This document shows positions 37,199 through 46,902 of a stretch of 47,268 nucleotides of DNA, piece by piece. The notes under the pieces were generated by a model. It had not been told where the DNA came from and ran no database searches. It saw nothing but the letters and a program-made list of their open reading frames with translations. Source of the DNA: Brevundimonas abyssalis TAR-001. GTDB taxonomy: Bacteria; Pseudomonadota; Alphaproteobacteria; Caulobacterales; Caulobacteraceae. Location: assembly GCF_000466985.1 (NCBI RefSeq), contig NZ_BATC01000016.1, positions 1 to 47,268 on the forward strand, given 5' to 3'. The position numbers were made by a program, and so were the translations under genes. Positions within the stretch are counted from its first letter, which is position 1; the number at the start of each line of letters is the position of its first letter.

Positions 37199-37630
37199 AT
37201 GGCCCAAACACCTCCGTCTTCAGAAGCTGTTCTTGACGAATGGCCCGCGCTGTCGCCGCTCAGGACGGGCATCGCCTGCCGCTGTCCGCGTTGCGGCGAG
37301 GGGGCGCTGTTCCAGGGCTATCTGAACCTGCGGCCGTCTTGCTCCAACTGCGGTCTGGACTACGGCTTCGCCGACCCGGCCGACGGCCCCGCCTTCTTCG
37401 TCATGTCGGGCGTCGGCATCGCGGTCACCCTGCTGTTCCTGTGGATGGAGATCGCTTTCCGGCCGCCCATGTGGCTGCACGTGGTCTTCACCCTGCCGTT
37501 GTTCGTGGTCGGCTGTCTGGCCACGCTCAGGCCGGTGAAGGCCTGGCTGATCAATGAGCAGTTCGTCCGCAAGGCGTCCGAAGCCCGATTCTCGTTTCTG
37601 GGACGGTCAGGCGGCCCGAAAGCGGAATAG
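37199..37630 (+). CDS. DUF983 membrane protein with zinc-ribbon motif
   Basis: 143 residues. CRCPRCGEGALFQGYLNLRPSCSNCGLDY forms a four-cysteine zinc-ribbon-like motif, followed by GPAFFVMSGVGIAVTLLFLWMEIAF and LHVVFTLPLFVVGCLATLRP as two membrane segments. Function unknown; the family is widespread in Alphaproteobacteria, where it often lies near cytochrome oxidase or NUDIX genes, neither of which is seen here. The 3' end overlaps the convergent sulfotransferase gene by 24 bases. Confidence 0.92.
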   Translation: MAQTPPSSEAVLDEWPALSPLRTGIACRCPRCGEGALFQGYLNLRPSCSNCGLDYGFADPADGPAFFVMSGVGIAVTLLFLWMEIAFRPPMWLHVVFTLPLFVVGCLATLRPVKAWLINEQFVRKASEARFSFLGRSGGPKAE

Positions 37631-38509
37631 GCGCTTGTGCAGCGGGGCCTGGGCCTCGTAACGCGCCAACTCTTCCTCCATCCACGGGAAATAGGTCCGC
37701 ACGATCCGCGCCGCCTCGCGGTCGGTGGCGATTTCCACCATCTCCGAAATGGGCGGCGGCGACGGCTTCACGCCCAGCTTGTTGGAGGCGGAATTGGAGT
37801 TCTCCAGCTTGTCGATGTCGCGCCGGAAACCTTCAGGGCTCAGGCCCAGGGGAGCGAGCAGGTTGGGTTCGACCCAGCCCAGCAAGTCAGGAGCCCGGAC
37901 CATCTCATCCAGGTTGAAGAGATGAACCCGGCCGGGGGCTTCCTTGATCATGCGTTCGTAGGTTTTGACTGACCTGATCCACGCCTCCAGGAACGCGCCT
38001 ACGGTCTTGAACTTGTTCCAGGGCATGATCCGATAGGATCGCCAGACGTGGAACGGGTTCCGCAGGCAGTACACGTAATGCGGCTCGAGCGCCGGGTCGT
38101 TGAAGATCGCCTCGTACCGGGCGAAGTGTCTCTCATGTCGCGGCGTCTTGTGGCCGAACCACCGCGCCCGAGGACGAACCATGGGTCTCGATGGCGTGCT
38201 GTCTCGAAAGGCCGATCGCGCCAGGCCATACATCCGGTTCGGCTCCGGCGCCTGCTTCTGCGTCGCGACACTCACCAGCCACGCCATCATCTTGGAGCCG
38301 ACGGCGCCGCCGATCTCGCCCTGCAGTTCAACATCCCTCGAGTTGTTCAGGATGTTCGCGCACATGCGGGTGCCGGAACGACCCATGCCGAACACAATCA
38401 GAGGCTTGGCCAGAGCGGCGGGTTTCTGAACGCTTGCGTCCGTAATGCGAGACCCATCCTTCTGCACGCTTTTCACGCTTTCAAACTCCGTTCGCTTTTC
38501 AGCCGCCAT
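37607..38509 (-). CDS. Sulfotransferase-family protein
   Basis: 300 residues. The PAPS-binding 5' loop is IVFGMGRSGTRMCANIL and the 3' phosphate loop is YCLRNPFHVWRSYR, both as in the sulfotransferase superfamily. There is no signal peptide. It would transfer sulfate from PAPS to an acceptor, possibly a surface polysaccharide or lipid; the acceptor is not known and PAPS synthesis genes are not nearby. The 3' end overlaps DUF983 by 24 bases. Confidence 0.9.
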   Translation of the reverse strand: MAAEKRTEFESVKSVQKDGSRITDASVQKPAALAKPLIVFGMGRSGTRMCANILNNSRDVELQGEIGGAVGSKMMAWLVSVATQKQAPEPNRMYGLARSAFRDSTPSRPMVRPRARWFGHKTPRHERHFARYEAIFNDPALEPHYVYCLRNPFHVWRSYRIMPWNKFKTVGAFLEAWIRSVKTYERMIKEAPGRVHLFNLDEMVRAPDLLGWVEPNLLAPLGLSPEGFRRDIDKLENSNSASNKLGVKPSPPPISEMVEIATDREAARIVRTYFPWMEEELARYEAQAPLHKRLFRFRAA

Positions 38510-38534
38510 GGTTGTCGCTAGGAACGCCCTCTAA

Positions 38535-38611
38535 GGCCCCGTAGCTCAGCTGCATAGAGCAAGGCTTTCCTAAAGCCGAGGTCGGAGGTTGGAGTCCTCC
38601 CGGGGTCGCCA
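38535..38611 (+). tRNA. tRNA-Arg (anticodon CCT)
   Basis: 77 bases with CCA encoded. A 7-bp acceptor stem (one G-T pair), D stem GCTC/GAGC, anticodon loop TTCCTAA, five-base variable region, and T stem GGAGG/CCTCC. Two usually invariant positions differ: the D loop has C at position 19 (TGCATA instead of TGGATA) and the T loop has G at position 56 (TTGGAGT instead of TTCGAGT). The two changes compensate, turning the 19-56 tertiary pair from G-C to C-G. The 27-43 pair is A-G. Confidence 0.93.
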
Positions 38612-38682
38612 TGGTCTTTCTCTCAGACCACATGAAGGCCGTTCATGTCGATACGCGCCCTGAGCCTTGTGCGGAACAGGCG

Positions 38683-40698
38683 TCAGACCCCGAGGGCGTT
38701 CTTCAGGGTCTCCAGCATCCGCCTGGCGTCGACCGGCTTGGGCACCCAGCCGTCCATGCCGGCGGCCAGATAGCCGTCGGTTTCGTGGGCCAGGGTGCTG
38801 GCGGTCACGGCGATGATGGGGGTGCGCGGCCGATCTTCAGCCTGTTCCCGTTCGCGGATACCCGCCGTGGCTTCCATGCCGTCCATCCTGGGCATGTGAA
38901 TATCCATGAGGATGGCGTCCCAGTCGCCTGACGCCCAGGCCTCGACCGCCGCCTCGCCATCCTCCACCGCCTCGCTCTGGATGGCGAACTGGCTGAGCAG
39001 GGTCGTCAGGACAAGGCGATTGGCGGGGTTGTCCTCGGCGATCAGGACCCGCACCGGCCGGTCCGGCGCCGGATTGCCGGCCTCCTCGCGGGGCGCGGGC
39101 TCGCTGGCAGGCAAGGCGATCTCGAGGGCGAAGGTGGAGCCCTCGCCAGGCGTGCTTTCCACCGTCACGGTCCCGCCCATGAGGGCGGCCAGATCGCGGC
39201 AGATGGCCAGGCCCAGCCCGGCGCCGCCGTGGCGGCGGGTGCTGGAGCCGTCGCCCTGAACGAAGCGGTCGAACAGGCGGGCGCGATCCTGGGGGGCGAT
39301 GCCGGGGCCGGTGTCGGTGACGCTGAGGCGCAGGACGTCGTCCGCGCGGTCGATGCGGCCTTCGATCCGTCCGGTCTCGGTGAACTTCAGGGCGTTGGAG
39401 AACAGGTTCCCCATGACCTGACGAAGACGCACGGCGTCGCCCATGAACCAGCCCTCGGCCCCGGGCGCCACCGTCATGGCGAAAGCCAGCCCCTTGTCCG
39501 CTGCGAGGGGCGCATAGAGCGCCGCAAGGTCGTCGGCCAGGGTCTTCATGTTGAACGGCGCGGGCTCCAGCGACAGCCGTCCGGCCTCGATTCGGGAGAT
39601 GTCCAGGATGTCGTTGATGATGCGCAGCAGGGCGGCGCCGGATTCGTTGATGGTGCCGAGCCTCTGGCGCTGGGCGGGCGACAGCTCGTCGTGGGCCATG
39701 ATCTGGGCCATGCCCAGCACGCCGTTCAGGGGCGTGCGCAGTTCATGGGTCATGGTGGCCAGGAACTCGGACTTGGCGCGGTTGGCGGCCTGGGCCTCGA
39801 TCATCAGGGCTTCGGTGTGGCGGCAATGCTCCTCGGCTTCGGCTTCGAGGCGCGCCTTGATCACGGCGGCGCGGCGGAAGGTGTCGACCGCCCGGGCCAT
39901 GTCGCCGATCTCGTCGCGGCGGCCCACGCCGGGCGCGACAAAGTCGGTCTCTCCCTTGGCGAGGCGCCGCATGAGTCCCGTCAGGGCCGAGACGGGCGAG
40001 CCCATGTCCCGCACCAGAACGGCGCCCATCAGCGCCGCGATCAGCGTTGCGATGATGATGCCGATGACCAGCGCGAGCTCCATGACCAGAAGCGCCTGGC
40101 CGCTGGCGCCGCTGTGTTCTGTCAGGGCGAGTCGGGCGTCGTCGCGAATGGCGTCCAGGGCGTCTTCGGCCGGCGTGATCAGGCGATCTGCCAGCCCGGC
40201 CTCGCCCACCATGGCGGCGGCCTCGGCCCGGCGGGCGGGGTCGGCGGCCAGGGCCACGGCGGGGGCGAAGGCCTCGACTTCCCAGCGGGCATGGGCCGCA
40301 TTCATCATCGCGACCCGTTCCGCCATGACGGGATCATCGGCCGCCAGGCGAGCCAGTTCGGCGGCGTGCTCCATGTAGCTGGGGCGGTGCAGGGTCTCGA
40401 TACGGCGCAGATAGTAGGACTCGCCCGTCAGCATGTAGCCGCGCAGCGAGTTTTCCTGCCGAGCCAGGTCGAAGCGCGCGGCGGCGGATGTGCTCAGGGT
40501 TTCAAGGGCGACGGCGACGGCGGCCTCGGACCGCTTGACCGTCTGCATGTGTGCGAACAGCACCCCGCCCATCACGACGATGGCGGCCAGGACGACGGAG
40601 AAGACCACGACCATCTTCAGGGGGATGCGCAGATGCCACAGGCCCGCGCCCCGGCTCAGGGCGGCTGTCAGCCCGTGTGCGTCTCCATGCCCCGGCAT
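38683..40698 (-). CDS. CHASE3/HAMP hybrid sensor histidine kinase with receiver
   Basis: 671 residues. Membrane segment at about 27-50, then a periplasmic helical domain of the CHASE3 type (FDLARQENSLRGYMLTGESYYL), a second segment at about 205-228, and a HAMP domain (DEIGDMARAVDTFRRAAVIK). The dimerisation box is FLATMTHELRTPLNGVLG with H318. The ATPase domain has RQVMGNLFSNALKFT, VTDTGPGIA and HGGAGLGLAIC. The receiver has LIAEDNPANRLVL, D599 in ILMDIHMPRMDG and PKPVDARRM. The input signal is unknown; the output should go to a phosphotransferase encoded elsewhere. No transcription factor is adjacent. The gene is divergent from the region before xthA. Confidence 0.94.
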   Translation of the reverse strand: MPGHGDAHGLTAALSRGAGLWHLRIPLKMVVVFSVVLAAIVVMGGVLFAHMQTVKRSEAAVAVALETLSTSAAARFDLARQENSLRGYMLTGESYYLRRIETLHRPSYMEHAAELARLAADDPVMAERVAMMNAAHARWEVEAFAPAVALAADPARRAEAAAMVGEAGLADRLITPAEDALDAIRDDARLALTEHSGASGQALLVMELALVIGIIIATLIAALMGAVLVRDMGSPVSALTGLMRRLAKGETDFVAPGVGRRDEIGDMARAVDTFRRAAVIKARLEAEAEEHCRHTEALMIEAQAANRAKSEFLATMTHELRTPLNGVLGMAQIMAHDELSPAQRQRLGTINESGAALLRIINDILDISRIEAGRLSLEPAPFNMKTLADDLAALYAPLAADKGLAFAMTVAPGAEGWFMGDAVRLRQVMGNLFSNALKFTETGRIEGRIDRADDVLRLSVTDTGPGIAPQDRARLFDRFVQGDGSSTRRHGGAGLGLAICRDLAALMGGTVTVESTPGEGSTFALEIALPASEPAPREEAGNPAPDRPVRVLIAEDNPANRLVLTTLLSQFAIQSEAVEDGEAAVEAWASGDWDAILMDIHMPRMDGMEATAGIREREQAEDRPRTPIIAVTASTLAHETDGYLAAGMDGWVPKPVDARRMLETLKNALGV

Positions 40699-40783
40699 AG
40701 CCCCCCTCGGACCAGCTGATCTTGTTCAGATAGATTAAACGCCACCGACGGTTGCGGCCGCGTTAATGTCCGGGACGTCGGGG

Positions 40784-41580
40784 TCAGACCGCCAGGTCGA
40801 GCGCCACGGGGGCATGGTCGCTGGGCCGCTCCCAGGCGCGGACGTCCTCGTGGATGCGGGCCGAGCCGGGTACGACAGCGGGGGTCAGGCCGGGCGAGGT
40901 CCACAGGTGATCCAGCCGCAGGCCGCGGTTGGACTGGCGGAAGTCAGCGGCGCGGTAGCTCCACCAGCTGGCCAGCTTCTGGTCTTCGGGATGGGCGTCG
41001 CGGACCACGTCGGCGAAGCCAGGGACGCCTGCAAGGCGCGCATGGCCTCCACCTCGATCGGGGTGTGGCTGACGATCTTCGACATGTAGCGGTGGTTCCA
41101 CACGTCGTTCTCGCCCGGGGCGATGTTCAGGTCCCCGGCCACCAGCAGGGGCGCCCTGGGATCGCGGGCGGCGAACTGGCGGGTCAGACGGGCGTAGAAG
41201 TCCAGCTTGTGATCGAATTTGGGGTTCAGGACCCGGTCCGGGATGTCGCCGCCGGCCGGGATGTAGAAGTTCTGGATCTCCACGCCCTGGATGACGCCGG
41301 AGACGCAGCGGGCGTGGCCTTCGCGGCAGGCGGCCAGGTCGGGGGCTTCGGCGATCGGGTGGCGGGAGGCGATGGCCACCCCGTGCCAGCCCTTCTGGCC
41401 CGCGACCTTCAGGTGCGGCAGGCCCATGTCCCTGAAGGCGGCCTCCGGAAACTGGTCCGGGAGGCATTTGATCTCCTGCAGGCACAGCACATCCGGGGCC
41501 TGTTCGGCCACGAAGCGGGCGACCTGTTCGGCGCGCAGGCGGACGGAGTTGACGTTCCAGGTGACGATGCGAAGGGACAT
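40784..41580 (-). CDS. xthA: Exodeoxyribonuclease III, frame broken by a 1-base deletion
   Basis: AP endonuclease/3'-5' exonuclease of base excision repair. Start ATG 41580 (MSLRIVTWNVNSVRLRAEQV). Metal and catalytic motifs: CLQEIKC, VAGDLNIAPGENDVWNH and, in another frame, RLDHLWTSPGLTP and PSDHAPVALDL. The first frame is lost after RALQASL; adding one base at 41019/41020 on the plus strand restores LGFADVVRDAHPEDQKLASWWSYR and gives 265 residues, the normal family length. It lies downstream of lolA on the same strand, and the order ftsK/lolA/xthA is common in Caulobacterales. Confidence 0.92.
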
Positions 41581-41624
41581 GGGCTCACCTAGAGCATGGG
41601 GCGGGCCTGCGTCCATGAGGGCTC

Positions 41625-41655
41625 AAAAATACGCCCGGCCTTTTCAGACCGGGCG
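41625..41655 (-). terminator. Terminator of lolA
   Basis: On the minus strand CGCCCGG pairs with CCGGGCG (one internal mismatch) around a short loop and is followed by TATTTTTGAG. It lies about 175 bases past the lolA stop; the gap from 41656 to 41830 shows no gene. Confidence 0.7.
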
Positions 41656-41830
41656 CAAATCAGTTTTGTCTCTCTCACGCCGCCACCGGGAGGGGATGGT
41701 GTCCGGGACGGTCAGGACAGCCGCCGCCGTCCTGTGTCTCAAAAACCACTCCTCAGGAAAAAAGTCAACCGTAAAGCGAACCCGCTTCGGCGTGACCCGG
41801 AAAGCACGGACCGCCTCAGCCGGCCAGGTT

Positions 41831-42475
41831 CTAGTTGCGGCCCGGGCGGCGACGGGTGGGGTCGCGCAGGGTGAACAGGTTGTTGGGCAGGCTGTTGACG
41901 GCCTCGAAGGACGACAGCTGGGTGCGGGTGCGCTGGCCCTGGGGATCGATCACCGTCCATTCCATCAGGCGGACAGGGCTGCCGGCGAAGGCCAGGATCA
42001 CCTGACCCTCGTTGGGACGGCGGGCGTCGCGGGCGACCACGGCGAAGGCCCCGGAGTCCATGCGGGTGACGCGGTCGATGCGCACGCCCTCCTCGATGCG
42101 GACGTCGCGGCCCAGAAACACCGACAGGGGGGTGGCGGACAGGGGGGCCTGGCGGAACACCTCGAGGCGCGGGTCGTAGCGCATCAGATTGTTGCCGTCG
42201 GCCACCACCAGCAGGCCCTCAGGATTACTGTACTCGAAGCGCATCTTGCCGGGGCGCTGGATGAAATAGCGGCCCTCGGCGCGACGGCCGCCGGGGCCGG
42301 TCTCGACGAAATTGCCCCGCGCGGCGCGCACGCCCTGGAACCAGGACGACACGCGCCCGACCGTCTCGCGGTCGGCGGCGGTCAGGGTGCTCTGTGCGAA
42401 GGCGGGCAGTCCGGCCATGACGGCGGCGCCCAGGGTGAGCGAGCCGGTGGCGAAGGCGCGGCGTGAAAGATTCAT
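41831..42475 (-). CDS. lolA: Outer-membrane lipoprotein carrier protein LolA
   Basis: 214 residues from ATG 42475, with GGGAG seven bases upstream. It moves lipoproteins through the periplasm to the outer membrane. The mature part has ARGNFVETGPGGRRAEGRYFIQRPGKMRFEY and a conserved late NSLPNNLFTL stretch, typical of LolA. The signal peptide is MNLSRRAFATGSLTLGAAVMAGLPAFAQ, whose SRRAF motif fits Tat export rather than Sec. The gene lies between ftsK and xthA, as in related genomes. Confidence 0.92.
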   Translation of the reverse strand: MNLSRRAFATGSLTLGAAVMAGLPAFAQSTLTAADRETVGRVSSWFQGVRAARGNFVETGPGGRRAEGRYFIQRPGKMRFEYSNPEGLLVVADGNNLMRYDPRLEVFRQAPLSATPLSVFLGRDVRIEEGVRIDRVTRMDSGAFAVVARDARRPNEGQVILAFAGSPVRLMEWTVIDPQGQRTRTQLSSFEAVNSLPNNLFTLRDPTRRRPGRN

Positions 42476-42881
42476 AGTCAGACTCCCGTTCGGGATTGTT
42501 GAGATGATCCTTGTGACGCGGCGGCGCGGCAAGGGTGTGACGCCAGCCTGACCATATTCCGGCGCTCCGATGAAGCGTCGTTCAGCGAAACGGTCAGGAT
42601 CGGTTCATCCGGCGGATAACAGCGCATGAGACGGCGGGGCGTTCCCGCCGCGCCGCGCGGCGGATTTCGGACTCCGGGCTCAAAAAACAGGGTGCGAATT
42701 GTCCGAATAGTCCGAAATCGGCTCCGGGGTCGGTGGCTGGAGCGGCCATTGTAAGGGACGCTGGAAGGTGGGGGACGAAATATTTCTTCGCCATCGCGGC
42801 AAACACCCGGCCGCCCCCTCCACCATGCCCTGTCGGGCGCGGTCCCCCTCCCCATGAATGGGGAGGAGACGCGTGGCACGC
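42476..42881. other. Gene-free stretch between lolA and the tandem repeat
   Basis: No supportable gene. It holds the lolA promoter region, G+C-rich low-complexity sequence, and a small hairpin CTCCCC-ATGAAT-GGGGAG-type near 42848-42866. Open frames here lack ribosome sites and homologous motifs. Confidence 0.5.
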
Positions 42882-43114
42882 GCGCTCAAGCAGCAAGCGT
42901 CCGCGACGCGAGCGGTAGCGCCCAATAATGCGCTCAAGCAGCGAGGCCCCGCGAGTCGAACGGTAGCGCCCAATAATGCGCTCAAGCAGCGAGGCCCCGC
43001 GGGCCGAACGTTAGCGCCCAATAATGCGCTCAAGCAGCGAGGCCCCGCGAGTCGAACGGTAGCGCCCAAAGACGCGCTCAAGCAGCGAGCGTCCGCGACG
43101 CGAGCGTTAGCGCC
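42882..43114. repeat. 48-bp tandem repeat, five copies
   Basis: Copies begin at 42882, 42930, 42978, 43026 and 43074, at exactly 48-base spacing, each starting GCGCTCAAGCAGC. Two variants exist: the outer copies (1 and 5) contain CGTCCGCGACGCGAG, the inner three contain GGCCCCGCG. The last copy ends just before the ftsK stop codon, so the array lies in the 3' region of ftsK. A related copy is inverted at 47106-47144. Confidence 0.9.
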
Positions 43115-45450
43115 CTAGGATGGCGGCGGGCCGGCCAGGACGTCGCGCTTGCCGGCGTGGTTGGCGGGGCTGACGACGCTTCCTGCTCCATGCGCTCGAT
43201 CAGGGTGGCGGCGCGGTTGTAGCCGATCTGCAGGCGGCGCTGCACGTAGCTGGTCGAGGCCTTGCGGTCGCGGGTGACCACAGCCACGGCGCGGTCGTAG
43301 AGGTCGTCGCCGGAGCCGCCGTTTCCGCCGAAATCGCCCGAGCCCTCGTCCTCGTCGCCGCCCTCGGTGATCAGGTCCAGATATTCAGGCTCGGCCTGTT
43401 CGCGCAGGTGCTGGGCCACCTGCTCCACTTCCTGATCGGTCACGAAGGGGCCGTGCAGGCGGGTGATGCGGCCGCCGCCGGCCATGTAGAGCATGTCGCC
43501 CTGGCCCAGCAGCTGTTCGCCGCCTTGCTCGCCGAGGATGGTGCGGCTGTCGATCTTGGAGGTGACCTGGAAGCTGATGCGGGTGGGGAAATTGGCCTTG
43601 ATGGTGCCGGTGATCACATCCACCGACGGGCGCTGGGTGGCCATGATCAGATGGATGCCGGCGGCGCGGGCCATCTGGGCCAGGCGCTGGACCGCGCCCT
43701 CCACGTCCTTGCCCGCCACCAGCATCAGGTCGGCCATCTCGTCCATGACCACCACCAGATAGGGCATGTGTTCGGGACGGATCTTCTCGGATTCATAGAC
43801 GGGGCGGCCCTGATCGTCGAAGCCGGTCTGGACCGTGCGTTCGAAATGCTCGCCCTTGGCCAGGGCCTCGCGGGCCCGTTCGTTGTAGCTGGCGATGTTG
43901 CGAACGCCGAGCTTGGACATGCGGCGATAGCGGTCCTCCATCTCGCGCACGGTCCACTTCAGGGCCACGACCGCCTTCTTGGGATCGGTGACCACCGGGG
44001 TCAGCAGGTGCGGGATGCCGTCATAGACGCTGAGCTCCAGCATCTTGGGGTCGATCATGATGAAGCGGCACTGTTCGGGCGACAGGCGGTACAGGATCGA
44101 CAGGATCATGGCGTTGACCCCCACCGACTTGCCCGAGCCGGTGGTGCCCGCGATCAGCAGGTGGGGCATGCGCGCCAGGTCGGCCACATAGGGCTCGCCG
44201 CCGATGGTCTCGCCCAGCGCCAGCGGCAGCAGATGCCCCGGCTTGGCGTATTCGGCAGAGGCCAGCAGGTCGCGCAGATAGACGGTCTCGCGCTTGGCGT
44301 TGGGCAGTTCGATGCCGATGGCGTTGCGGCCCTGAACCACGCTGACGCGGCAGGCGCGGGCGGACATGGAGCGGGCGATGTCGTCGGACAGGCCCACCAC
44401 GCGGGCGTGCTTCACGCCCGGCGCGGGCGCCAGTTCATAGAGGGTGACCACCGGGCCGGGGCGGATCTGGTCGATGACGCCCTTGACCCCGAACTCGGCC
44501 AGCACGCTCTCCAGCATCTGGGCGTTCTGTTTCAGGGACTCCTCGTCCACGGCGGCGACGCGGGTCTTGGGTTTGGACAGGAAGCCCAGCGGCGGCAGCT
44601 CGAAACCCTCGGTGCGGGCGAATTCGAAGGCGCCCTGCATCTCGTTCTGCTCTCGGCCCGAGGGACGCGGCGCCTTGACGCCCGCCACCTTGGGCGCGGG
44701 CGGGGCGGGCCTGGGTTCTTCCCACGGGGGCGAGGGCTCGGCGGGGTCGTCGTCGATCTCGGGCTCGGGCGCGACCGCGCGCGGGCGCACATTGGCGGCT
44801 GCCTTGGGCGCCGCGCGGGCCTTGCGGACCCCCTTCGGCGCGGGGCGAGCGACGCGGACCTCGGTCAGGTCGCGCCAGCGCAGACCCAGGGTCCAGGCCA
44901 GAAGCGTCACGGCCGCGATGGCCAGCAGGACGCCCGCGAAGGGGGCGGCGAAGGGGATGCCCGCGAAGCCGAACAGGCTGGACGGCGCCCACAGCAGGGC
45001 GTCGCCCCACAGGCCGCCGAGGCCTGCCGCCAGCGGCCAGATGGCGGGAATGATCAGGGCCGACAGGGCGCCGGCCAGCAGCAGCACGCCGAGCACGGCG
45101 GCCAGGGCCTTGAGCGGGGTCGGGCGCAGGCGCGTCTGCACCACCTCGCCCAGGGCCGCAGACAGGCCGAAGGCCAGCATCAGCAGGACGGCGGGCCAGG
45201 CGGCGATGCCCAGCGACTGATAGAGCAGGTCCGCGAACACCGCCCCGTTGGCGCCCATCCAGTTGGTGGGGGCGGCAGAGGCCGCCGCGTTCAGGCTGGG
45301 ATCGGCCGGATTCCACGACACCAGCGAGGCCAGCAGCAGGGTCGCCACGATGGCCAGGAAGCCGCCCCGGAAACGCACGGCGATGGGCGCGCCCCACAGG
45401 ATGCGGGCGCCGTCATAAACGCGGGTTCCGATGGCGAGGGCCGCGGACAT
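43115..45450 (-). CDS. ftsK: DNA translocase FtsK, frame broken near the 3' end
   Basis: Septal DNA pump that clears the chromosome dimer and terminus region at division. About four membrane segments lie in the first 190 residues, then a Pro/Ala-rich linker, then the motor with Walker [11 protein letters not shown], Walker [18 protein letters not shown] and the [20 protein letters not shown] stretch. The C-terminal gamma winged-helix domain ([24 protein letters not shown]) binds KOPS. Past MEQE the frame is wrong; adding one base at 43179 on the plus strand gives a C-terminus [21 protein letters not shown] and a stop at 43115, for 778 residues. The uncorrected frame runs into the tandem repeat. 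Divergent from the UbiH-type gene. Confidence 0.95.
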
Positions 45451-45503
45451 GGGCGGGCTCCGGTGGGACTGAAGACAACTGCGCCGATCATCGGCCTTCA
45501 GGG

Positions 45504-45518
45504 TTAAGCCCGCGTTTA
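45504..45518. promoter_or_regulatory. CtrA-like site in the ftsK upstream region
   Basis: TTAA-N7-TTTA, one base from the TTAA-N7-TTAA CtrA consensus, with TTAACC on the minus strand. It lies 54 bases upstream of the ftsK ATG and 61 bases before the divergent hydroxylase gene. Confidence 0.3.
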
Positions 45519-45578
45519 CCAGCCCCTGCGACGGCGCCGCCTCTGGACGCGGCCGCGGGGGGCGGCGACAAGGGCTGC

Positions 45579-46838
45579 ATGAGCCAGGACGACCTTACCG
45601 ATCTCGACGTCATCGTGGCCGGCGCCGGCATGGCGGGGGCGACCTTCGCCCTGGCCGCCGCGAAGGCCGGGCTGAAGCCGGTGCTGGTGGACCCGTTTCC
45701 CTTCGACGAGCAGCTGGCGCCCACCTTCGACGGGCGCTCGACGGCCGTGGCCTGGTCCAGCTTCCGGATGCTGAAGGCGCTGGGGGTGGGCGCTGCGCTG
45801 GAGCCGCACGCCTGCCGCATGGACCGCATCCTGGTGACCGACGGAACACGACCCGGCGCGGCCTCGCACCGGGCGCTGCCCGCCTTTCTGCGCTTTGACG
45901 CCGACGAGATCGGCGAGCGCACGGGCGGGGAGCCGCTGGGCTACATGATCGAGAACCGCCACATCCGCACGGCCCTGGCCGGGGCGGTGCGGGCGGCCGG
46001 GGTGCCGGTGCTGGCGCCCGCCGCCGTGGAGGCGGTGCGGCTGGAGGAATTCGCCGCCCACGCGGTGCTGAAGGACGGCCGGACCCTGAGCGCGCCCCTG
46101 ATCGTCGGCGCCGAGGGGCGCAGGTCGGTGGTGCGCGAGGCGGCCGGGATCGGGACCACCGGCTGGACCTATGGCCAGAGCGGGGTGGTGGCCACCGTCC
46201 GCATGGAGCGCGACCATGGCAATGTGGCCCACGAATATTTCCTGCCCTCGGGTCCGTTCGCCATCCTGCCCCTGACCGACAGCCGCGCCAGTCTGGTGTG
46301 GACCGAGACGACGCGACGGGGCGAGGCCCTGCGCGACGCCTCGGACGAGGCGTTCCTGAGCCATCTGAACCGGCGCTTCGGCGAATTCCTGGGCGAGGTC
46401 ACGGTGGAGGGGCCGCGCTTCGTCTATCCCCTGTCGCTGTCGCTGGCCGAGCGGATCGTCGCGCCGCGCGTGGCCCTGATCGGCGATGCGGCCCACGGGG
46501 TGCACCCGGTGGCGGGGCAGGGGCTGAACATGGGGCTGAAGGACGTGGCCGCCCTGGTCGAGGTGATGGTCGAGGCGGCCCGGCTGGGCGAGGACATCGG
46601 GTCGCTGGGGGTGCTGGAGCGCTACGCCCGCTGGCGCCGGTTCGACAATGCGGCCCTGGCGGCCGGGTTCGACGGCTTCGTGCGGCTGTTTTCCAACGAC
46701 GATCCGCTGACCCGCGTCGTGCGCGGCGTGGGCATGGCGGCGGTCAACCGCATCGCGCCCCTGCGCCGGGCCTTCATGACCGAGGCCGGCGGCGGGGCCG
46801 GGGATCTGCCCCGACTGCTGCGGGGCGAGGCGGTGTAA
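45579..46838 (+). CDS. UbiH/UbiF-family FAD-dependent hydroxylase
   Basis: 419 residues. FAD motifs are complete: the Rossmann [21 protein letters not shown] at the start, the [20 protein letters not shown]-type motif and the GD motif [23 protein letters not shown], which includes the ubiquinone-hydroxylase signature. It should add a hydroxyl group to the ubiquinone ring; which position cannot be told from sequence. It runs divergently from ftsK and is followed by a hairpin and the convergent Trm112-like gene. Confidence 0.93.
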   Translation: MSQDDLTDLDVIVAGAGMAGATFALAAAKAGLKPVLVDPFPFDEQLAPTFDGRSTAVAWSSFRMLKALGVGAALEPHACRMDRILVTDGTRPGAASHRALPAFLRFDADEIGERTGGEPLGYMIENRHIRTALAGAVRAAGVPVLAPAAVEAVRLEEFAAHAVLKDGRTLSAPLIVGAEGRRSVVREAAGIGTTGWTYGQSGVVATVRMERDHGNVAHEYFLPSGPFAILPLTDSRASLVWTETTRRGEALRDASDEAFLSHLNRRFGEFLGEVTVEGPRFVYPLSLSLAERIVAPRVALIGDAAHGVHPVAGQGLNMGLKDVAALVEVMVEAARLGEDIGSLGVLERYARWRRFDNAALAAGFDGFVRLFSNDDPLTRVVRGVGMAAVNRIAPLRRAFMTEAGGGAGDLPRLLRGEAV

Positions 46839-46871
46839 AAACTGACCCGCTGCAACACCCAAAGCGCGGGG

Positions 46872-46889
46872 TCCCGGCTTTCGCCGGGA
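46872..46889. repeat. Small extragenic hairpin
   Basis: TCCCGGC-TTTC-GCCGGGA, a perfect 7-bp stem with a tetraloop between convergent genes. No T-tract follows; it resembles common extragenic palindromes. Confidence 0.5.
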
Positions 46890-46902
46890 TGAGCGGATTG
46901 GA

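Noticed and set aside
38612..38630. Hairpin TGGTCT/AGACCA just after the tRNA
   Set aside because: It could be a terminator, but there is no T-tract and the stem is only six bases.
42882..43114. Possible CRISPR array
   Set aside because: The units are directly adjacent with no unique spacers, and no cas genes are present.
42858..43118. Small plus-strand frame containing five 16-residue repeats
   Set aside because: 48 is a multiple of three, so any frame without stops becomes a repeat protein. No ribosome site and no motif; treated as a DNA repeat.
43408..45507. Open frame of 699 codons on the plus strand, antisense to ftsK
   Set aside because: Same G+C shadow effect; low-complexity Gly/His/Gln/Asp translation and no motif.
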